Positions 58,532 through 64,000 of a DNA stretch of 64,000 nt are shown here, piece after piece. The translations under genes and the position numbers were made by a program. The stretch is from Planctomycetota bacterium (GTDB lineage Bacteria > Planctomycetota > Planctomycetia > Gemmatales > Gemmataceae), in contig JAKBCS010000003.1 in assembly GCA_021807595.1 (NCBI GenBank), positions 1 to 64,000 on the forward strand, read 5' to 3'. The notes under the pieces are model-generated. The model saw only the letters and a program-made list of their open reading frames with translations. It ran no database searches and was not told where the DNA came from. Within the stretch, counting starts at the first letter, position 1. Every line of letters begins with the position of its first letter.

Positions 58532-60658
58532 CTACTTGTTCTCGCCGTTCAACTCGATGCGGCAAGTGTAGCCCAATTGCGGATCGCCTCGTTCGAGCAG
58601 CGATTCGCACAGCGTTCGCAAGCTCGGTTCCACCTTCAGCGACTTTTCCTTACCGTCGAGGAAAACCCGCACCGCTTTGCCGAAGTCGAGGTTCCTGCCA
58701 TCGAGATTAAGACACAATGCGTTTACTTTGTGTGTCTTTAGGTCGATGCGATTGTCTCGAATAACGGCGTCGATGCTGCCTCCCTTGGCCGGATGGGAGA
58801 CCGCCAGCCAATAGAAATGGTCCACGACCGCATCGGTCAAATCCCAGGTGAGATGGCGCGGCGCGGCCTTGCGCGCGAAGGGGTACATCTCTTTGATCTT
58901 GTCGCGGTCGGGCAGTCCGCCGTGGCCAAACCCTTTCTTAAGCTCCATTTCAACGGGATAGTCTCCCTTATTCTCGCCTTTCAATTTCTCGATTTGCTTG
59001 TTGAACGCCTCGCAGCGTTCGCGGCGTCCGTAGGCGTTGTCGTTCTCGCCGATCATAAAGGTGAAGCGTGTATTACGCAGCGTTCGCGGCGAGATAGCCC
59101 CGTCGGTGGGAGCGGCGGCGCTGCTGTGAACGGCGGCAAAGCGATCGGGAATTTTCGGTCCCAGGAAGAACGCGCCGTACCCGCCGTGCGAGTAGCCCAT
59201 GAGGTATACTTTGTCCGCATCCACGTCGCCGAAAAGCAAAAACTGTCGGATCAAGTTGGCGAGCAATGGCGGGACGTAATCGTCGTAGAATCCATTCCAG
59301 GTATCGTTGGGCGCACGCAGCGCGAGATATTGATAGCCGCCGACGCTCGGTTGATCGCGGTAATAATTTTGCATGATACGCCACTGGCTGTCGTTGACTT
59401 GCTTGGGCGCTCCGCCGCCGCCGTGCATGGCGATGAACAAAGGCCAACCGTTGGCCGGTCTTTTGCCCACTTTGCGGATCGTGTAAGCACTGGTGTATTT
59501 GTCGAAACGCACTTGGTTCTGCGCGAAATCATTCTTGACCCTCTCGTGCTGCGGAGCTTCTCGATACGATTTCCAAACCACTCGGCGCACCGCCTCCTCG
59601 TGCCGCGCCAGCAAGCGATCGAACGACACGTCGAAACCCCACTTCCTCCGTTCCTCCGCGCCGGCGGCGAAGTACGCCTTCACTGCTTTTTCGATGCGCT
59701 CGGTCTGCTCTTGCGTTAGCGCCGCCTTGCCTTCCTCCTTGGGCTTAGCGGTTTCGGCGCGGGCATAGCGATCGGTGACGTTCTCGGCAAACACTTCTTT
59801 TTGATCGGGTGCCCACACCAGGGGAAAGAGAACCTCGGTACGCCGAAAACTGGAAGCATAAATGGCATGTCGGGGCGAATCCTTTTGTGCTTTGGCGGCA
59901 ATGCCGGTGAACCAACCGCGATCCAGTCCCTTCGAGTCCGGCTCGGCCGCGCCGGCGAAGTGCCAACCGTCGTCCCAGATTTCGACCCAGGTATGATTGC
60001 CGCTCTTGTCCGCCCACAACGGCGTCCCCGCCAAACGCGCCGGCACGCCCACGCTTCGGCAAGCATCGCTCAACAGGATCGACAAGCCGGTACACGTCGC
60101 CCTGCCCTGGGCAATCGTTTCCTTGGGACTTTGATGCGGCTGCTTGCGTTCGCGGGAATAGCGAACCTTCAGCTTGGGGAAGATCGTCTCGTTGAGCCGT
60201 CGTGCCGCTTGGCCGGAAGTCTTGCAGTCTTTCACGAGCGGCGCGCACAACTCGTACAACTCCTTCCGCCACGAATCGCGCGCCTCATCCACGTTGGCAT
60301 AAGCGAGGACATCGTTGAGGAAAATGTCTTCTGGAATCTTTGCCCCCCAAGGAGACTCCTTGCGTACCTTGTACGCCAACTCGACGTTGGACAGCAAAAA
60401 GTCACAACGGAGAGAACGCAAATCGCGCGGCGGCATGTTGGCAATCAGAAAAGTCATCCCCTTGCTCTGCTCGCCCGGAACCGTCTTCAGCGCTTTCTCC
60501 AACTCGACGCGATTGTCTCCGGCTCGTCGCAGCGCCTTTTCGATTTCTTCCGGCCAACGCTTCGCCTTCTCCTCACCCGCTCGCGGGGGAGACGAAATCG
60601 AAGAGGCAGCCAGCAAAGCCAATCCAAGGGACACTCGAACGATCGCGTTAGTCTTCAT
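58532..60658 (-). CDS. Exported transglutaminase-like / alpha-beta hydrolase fusion protein
   Basis: 708 aa from ATG 60658 (GGAG 6 bases upstream). Signal peptide MKTNAIVRVSLGLALLAASSISS. Residues about 60-270 form a transglutaminase-core domain: ATCTGLSILLSDACRSVGVPARLAGTPLW (Cys), NHTWVEIWDDGWHFAGAAEPD (His, Asp). From about 370 a feruloyl-esterase/PHB-depolymerase-like hydrolase follows: PLFIAMHGGGGAPKQ, the nucleophile elbow LMGYSHGGYGAF, a FMIGENDNAYG acid region and KKGFGHGG for the histidine. Both domains appear complete. An envelope or polymer-processing role is inferred; the combination is uncommon. Confidence 0.8.
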   Translation of the reverse strand: MKTNAIVRVSLGLALLAASSISSPPRAGEEKAKRWPEEIEKALRRAGDNRVELEKALKTVPGEQSKGMTFLIANMPPRDLRSLRCDFLLSNVELAYKVRKESPWGAKIPEDIFLNDVLAYANVDEARDSWRKELYELCAPLVKDCKTSGQAARRLNETIFPKLKVRYSRERKQPHQSPKETIAQGRATCTGLSILLSDACRSVGVPARLAGTPLWADKSGNHTWVEIWDDGWHFAGAAEPDSKGLDRGWFTGIAAKAQKDSPRHAIYASSFRRTEVLFPLVWAPDQKEVFAENVTDRYARAETAKPKEEGKAALTQEQTERIEKAVKAYFAAGAEERRKWGFDVSFDRLLARHEEAVRRVVWKSYREAPQHERVKNDFAQNQVRFDKYTSAYTIRKVGKRPANGWPLFIAMHGGGGAPKQVNDSQWRIMQNYYRDQPSVGGYQYLALRAPNDTWNGFYDDYVPPLLANLIRQFLLFGDVDADKVYLMGYSHGGYGAFFLGPKIPDRFAAVHSSAAAPTDGAISPRTLRNTRFTFMIGENDNAYGRRERCEAFNKQIEKLKGENKGDYPVEMELKKGFGHGGLPDRDKIKEMYPFARKAAPRHLTWDLTDAVVDHFYWLAVSHPAKGGSIDAVIRDNRIDLKTHKVNALCLNLDGRNLDFGKAVRVFLDGKEKSLKVEPSLRTLCESLLERGDPQLGYTCRIELNGENK

Positions 60659-61004
60659 CGCCATCTCCAAGGGAGACCGGAAAGCAGCCCGAAAATACCC
60701 CAGTGCGTTTTACGACTCCAACGCGGTGAAGGCACATCGGTGCGCGAAACACGAACGATTCGAGGTCGTCCTCCGGTTTTCGTTGTGTCTTGTGAAATGT
60801 TGCAATCGAATTCGTTCCGTAGCCAGCGCGTCGAACGGTAAAATAGGAATTGTCATTCCGCCGACGAGTCGATATGAGGATTTGGCGAGAGACTGCGGAA
60901 GGTCTATCGCAAGACGCGGCGGAGAAGCGTAAGATAGAGGTAGAGAAGCGTTTCTCCGGTTCGCACTGGAGCAGCGGGATACTCCTCCGAGGAGGAAACG
61001 AGGT

Positions 61005-62114
61005 ATGCCGACGGAAAATAAAATCTTCGGGAGCGAGGGGGTGGCCCTGCTCGCTCCCGAAGTACGCAGCGGCCGGGAAACACTGCCCGCGGAACGCTGC
61101 TTAGAAATCCACCGGATCATGGTTCGCAGCCGCGTCATGGAAGAGCGGACGATTAAGATGAGCAAGTCGGGACAGGGGTATTTCTGGATCGGTGGGCCGG
61201 GTGAGGAAGCATTCAACACCTGTCTCGGATTGCAAGTCAAAAAAGGCCGCGGCCCCTCCTACGATTATCTCCACCTTCACTATCGCAACAGCGCCACCCT
61301 CGTCGCTCTGGGTATGCCGGTCGCGGACGGCATTCGCCAAATGGCTATGACCGCCACCGACCCGCACTCGATGGGGCGCAATTTCATCGGCCACTTCGCT
61401 TGCCGCGACTGGAATGTCTTGCCGGTCACCTCGGTCATCGAAGTGCAGCACGTCATGGCTCCGGGCACGGCGATGGTGCAGAAACGATTCGGCGGCGATG
61501 GCATCACCATCGTCACCGGCGGTGATGCCGGCAGCGCGGAGGGCGATTTCGCCTCCTGTCTGGTCTGGTGCAGCCGGCCGGGCAAGGAATTGCCGGTGTT
61601 GATTGTCGTCACCAACAACGGTTGGGGCATCTCCACATCGGCGAGCAGTCAGCACGGCGAAAGAAATATCTGCGATCGCGGCAAGGCGTTCGGCATTCGC
61701 GGCGAAGTCGTCGATGGCAACGATGTCGTGGCCAGCTGGCACGCAGTTCGCCGAGGGATGGACTATTGCCGTCGAGAACGACGGCCTTACTTGCTTGAGG
61801 CGAAAGTCTCGCGACTCTACGGGCATTCGTCTTCTAGTGGAGCGCAGCGCGTGGCCCACGAAGACGATCCCATCGAACTATTCGAGCGCAAACTGCTCGA
61901 TACAGGTCTCGTCGATAGTCTAACTCTCGATCAAGCGCACGAGGAAGCCGATGCGGAAGTCGAAGCGGCGGTCGAGCAGGTCTTGAACGAGCCGATGCCC
62001 ACTGCCGCCGATGTGGAGCGATACACCTACGCGCCCAGCACGGTCGATGCGGTTTATCCAGAAGATTACACGGGACTGCCGGGATATGAATTGTCGGTAC
62101 TCCGGAAGCCTTAG
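61005..62114 (+). CDS. 2-oxoacid dehydrogenase E1 component, alpha subunit
   Basis: 369 aa. The heterotetrameric E1 alpha pattern is clear: YFWIGGPGEEAFNTCLGLQVKKGRGPSYDYLHLHYRNSATLVALGMP, then the thiamine-diphosphate motif TGGDAGSAEGDFASCLVWCSRPGKELPVLIVVTNNGWGIS (GDG...NN with GDA instead of GDG). Both branched-chain 2-oxoacid and pyruvate enzymes have this form; the sequence favours the branched-chain/acetoin type but does not decide it. It catalyses thiamine-dependent decarboxylation and acyl transfer to E2-lipoate in the cytoplasm. GAGG precedes ATG 61005. First gene of an operon with E1 beta and E2. The 346 bases upstream hold no recognisable gene. Confidence 0.88.
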   Translation: MPTENKIFGSEGVALLAPEVRSGRETLPAERCLEIHRIMVRSRVMEERTIKMSKSGQGYFWIGGPGEEAFNTCLGLQVKKGRGPSYDYLHLHYRNSATLVALGMPVADGIRQMAMTATDPHSMGRNFIGHFACRDWNVLPVTSVIEVQHVMAPGTAMVQKRFGGDGITIVTGGDAGSAEGDFASCLVWCSRPGKELPVLIVVTNNGWGISTSASSQHGERNICDRGKAFGIRGEVVDGNDVVASWHAVRRGMDYCRRERRPYLLEAKVSRLYGHSSSSGAQRVAHEDDPIELFERKLLDTGLVDSLTLDQAHEEADAEVEAAVEQVLNEPMPTAADVERYTYAPSTVDAVYPEDYTGLPGYELSVLRKP

Positions 62115-62143
62115 CCGCCGATTCGTCTCCATAGAGGACTTTC

Positions 62144-63202
62144 ATGGCCACGTTGGTACAAGCCGTTCGTTTGGCGCTGCGCTACGGTGAAGAACATCTC
62201 GGCGTCACGGATGTTTTCGGCGAAGATGTCGGGCCGCCTTTGGGCGGGGTGTTCACGGCCACGCAGGGACTGAAAACGGCTTGGAATTCGCCCCTCGATG
62301 AGCGCGGCATCATCGGGGCGGCCATGGGCATCGCCTATGCCGGCGGACGGCCCGTCGCCGAGATCCAATTCTGCGATTATGGCTTTAATACCATCGACCT
62401 GCTCAAGGTGGCGGGCAATCAGCGCTGGGCGGGCGCGGGCAATTACGAGTTGCCGATGGTGGTGATGACGCCCAGCGGTTCCGGCATTCGCGGCAGTCTC
62501 TACCATTCGCATTCCTTCGAGAGTTGGGCGAGTCGATTGGCCGGGTGGAAGATCGTTATGCCCAGCAATCCGCTCGACGCCTACGGCCTGATGCTGTCGG
62601 CCATCGTCGATCCCAATCCGGTGCTGGTGCTGTTGCCCAAGGCGTTGTTGCGAGTGCGCGGCGACAAGAAGATACCCGGTGAACCGGACGGCGAGGACGA
62701 ATTGAAATCGCGCATCGACGCACCCGTAGGGGATCGGGGCAATTGGCAGCCGCGTTGGCCGGAACTGAAGCCGTATTTTGTCCCGCTCGGCTCGGCGTCG
62801 CTAGTCCGCGAAGGCGTCGATGCCACGGTCGTCAGCTATGGCCGAACTCTACCCCTATGCGTGCAGGCGGCGGACAAGTTGGCCGAAGAGACGGGCAAAC
62901 AATGCGACATTCTCGATCTGCGCAGTATTTTCCCCTACGATTGGAAAGCGATCTCCGATAGCGTCCGTAAGACGGGGCGCGTGCTGATCGTCAACGAGGA
63001 TACCGAGGTGACGAACTTTGGCGAACACCTGTTGCGCCGAATCATCGACGAGCATTTCTACGATTTGTTGGTCCGTCCGCGCCTGCTCGCCGGTAAGCAT
63101 GTACCGGGGATCGGCCTCAATCAAGTGTACGAACAAAATACCGTGCCGCAGCTGCCGGGCATCCGCGAAACCCTGCGGTCGGTCCTTACGGAAGAGGCTT
63201 AG
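62144..63202 (+). CDS. 2-oxoacid dehydrogenase E1 component, beta subunit
   Basis: 352 aa. Starts MATLVQAVRLALRYGEEHLGVTDVFGEDVGPPLGGVFTATQGLKTAWNSPLDERGIIGAAMGIAYAGGRPVAEIQFCDY, the transketolase pyrimidine-binding domain of E1 beta. YHSHSFESWASRLAGWKIVMPSNPLDAYGLMLSAIVDPNPVLVLLPKALLRVRGDK precedes the C-terminal domain (ILIVNEDTEVTNFGEHLLRRI). Longer than the usual about 325 aa because of a loop at about 170-210. It begins 29 bases after E1 alpha with its own AGAGGA site. Confidence 0.93.
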   Translation: MATLVQAVRLALRYGEEHLGVTDVFGEDVGPPLGGVFTATQGLKTAWNSPLDERGIIGAAMGIAYAGGRPVAEIQFCDYGFNTIDLLKVAGNQRWAGAGNYELPMVVMTPSGSGIRGSLYHSHSFESWASRLAGWKIVMPSNPLDAYGLMLSAIVDPNPVLVLLPKALLRVRGDKKIPGEPDGEDELKSRIDAPVGDRGNWQPRWPELKPYFVPLGSASLVREGVDATVVSYGRTLPLCVQAADKLAEETGKQCDILDLRSIFPYDWKAISDSVRKTGRVLIVNEDTEVTNFGEHLLRRIIDEHFYDLLVRPRLLAGKHVPGIGLNQVYEQNTVPQLPGIRETLRSVLTEEA

Positions 63203-63251
63203 ACGACTCGGCGTCGGAAGCCGCCGAGTATCAATTTCGGTGAGGATCATC

Positions 63252-64000
63252 ATGGACTTTGCGCTGCCGGAAATCGGCGAGGGCGTCTACGAAGCCGAGT
63301 TGATTCGCTGGCTGATCGAGCCGGGCGCTGCCGTCAAGCGCGGCCAAGCGCTCGCCGAAGTGATGACTGACAAGGCGACCATGGAAGTCCCCGCGCCGTT
63401 TTTGGGTACTGTTGTCGCGCTGCGCGCTCAGCCCGGCCAACCGATCAAAGTTGGTGAGGTTCTGCTCAGCTACGAAGAATTGGGCGAGAAAGGGAGAGGA
63501 GGGAAAGAGGCGAAGCAGCGAGGAGGAGAAACGGAGAACGGAAAGCAGGGAGACGGAGAGATGGATGCGCTGCCGATCCCGAAATCCGCTTCTCCTCTTC
63601 TTTCCTCCCTTTCCGTCAAGGCAGCTCCGTCGGTGCGGCAATTGGCTCGAAAGCTGGGCATCGATCTGCGCACCTTGACGGGAAGCGGTCCAGAGGGGCG
63701 CATTCTGATTGAGGATCTTGCGCCGAGGCTTCAGAAACCGACGGCTCCGATGACGCGCATCGAGGCAGTGCCCGATTATGGGAAACCCGGCACGCGCATC
63801 AAAATGCAAGGATTGCGGCGTACGATTGCCCAACGCATGGTGTTATCCAAGCGGACGATTCCGCATTACAGCTACGTCGATGAATGCGACGTGACCGATC
63901 TCGTTCGTCTGCGCGAGCGCTTGCGCGACGTTTATGCCCGCGCCGGCATCAAGTTGACTTACTTGCCATTTTTCGTGAAGGCGGTGGTAGCCGCCCTCAA
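63252..64000 (+). CDS. 2-oxoacid dehydrogenase E2 component, dihydrolipoamide acyltransferase (partial)
   Basis: 249 residues to the window edge; the frame is open at the end, so it is absent from the ORF track. Lipoyl domain 1-78 with the lipoylated lysine in MTDKATMEVPAP (Lys41). A linker of about 45 residues that is unusually Gly/Glu/Lys-rich is followed by the E1/E3-binding domain (APSVRQLARKLGIDLRTLTGSGPEGRILIEDL). The start of the catalytic acyltransferase domain follows (GLRRTIAQRMVLSKRTIPHYSYVDECDVTDLVRLR). It transfers the acyl group from E1 to CoA. It starts 49 bases after E1 beta. The linker is coded by purine-rich inverted-repeat DNA. Confidence 0.93.
   Translation, partial: MDFALPEIGEGVYEAELIRWLIEPGAAVKRGQALAEVMTDKATMEVPAPFLGTVVALRAQPGQPIKVGEVLLSYEELGEKGRGGKEAKQRGGETENGKQGDGEMDALPIPKSASPLLSSLSVKAAPSVRQLARKLGIDLRTLTGSGPEGRILIEDLAPRLQKPTAPMTRIEAVPDYGKPGTRIKMQGLRRTIAQRMVLSKRTIPHYSYVDECDVTDLVRLRERLRDVYARAGIKLTYLPFFVKAVVAAL

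Overview
The window looks like chromosomal DNA from a planctomycete, most likely of the Gemmata lineage (inference). It is GC-rich. It combines serine/threonine kinases of the HRDIKPSN type, WD40-repeat and PQQ-type beta-propeller proteins, the CPxGH...CPxCG zinc-ribbon/transmembrane/WD40 architecture, small exported low-complexity proteins, ThuA, creatininase and MocA-like genes, and GC-rich intergenic hairpins. No rRNA, tRNA, CRISPR array, transposase or phage gene was found.

Layout. 1-8.4 kb: end of a sugar-nucleotide epimerase gene, a soluble Ser/Thr kinase, an exported TPR protein, a secreted PQQ-propeller protein, a broken WD40 gene, a PaiB-like FMN-binding protein and a membrane-anchored PQQ-propeller protein. 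8.6-17.6 kb: a minus-strand flagellar operon in transcription order flgF, flgG, flgA, flgH, flgI, flgJ (rod-binding domain only), flgN, flgK, flgL. It encodes distal rod, P and L rings, hook-filament junction proteins and their chaperone, which implies a Gram-negative envelope. 18-22.7 kb: HU, ThuA-like, DinB-like, amidohydrolase and HEAT-like membrane protein. 23-27 kb: a 1298-aa zinc-ribbon/WD40/TPR protein with no kinase domain. 27-30 kb: creatininase-like hydrolase and SulP transporter. 30-36 kb: Cys/Gly-rich exported protein, tsaD, an ABC ATPase with a large membrane partner, and a MazG-like pyrophosphohydrolase. 36-46 kb: esterase, 14-repeat WD40 protein, thiL, second PQQ-propeller protein, exported 7-repeat WD40 protein, PHP-like protein and a K+ channel with RCK domains. 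46-52 kb: flagellar-type sigma factor, Nudix hydrolase, small membrane protein, truD, Pro/Tyr-rich exported protein and an orphan sugar-binding lipoprotein. 52-60.7 kb: a 1256-aa receptor-like Ser/Thr kinase, a MocA-like membrane protein, a PAC2 protein and a transglutaminase-esterase fusion. 61-64 kb: E1 alpha, E1 beta and the start of E2 of a branched-chain or pyruvate-type 2-oxoacid dehydrogenase complex.

How the genes work together. The flagellar operon and the distant FliA-type sigma factor belong to one motility system. The E1/E2 genes form an operon for oxidative decarboxylation of 2-oxoacids. The kinases, propellers and TPR/HEAT proteins are the usual planctomycete signalling and scaffold proteins, without visible partners here.

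The least explained structure is non-coding. A family of GC-rich inverted repeats with a CTGAGTACAG-like core lies between genes, including inside the flagellar operon, and relatives appear to be embedded in two coding sequences. Heptamer tandem repeats also make up gene boundaries. Identification is by eye from translated ORFs and motifs; no database search was run.
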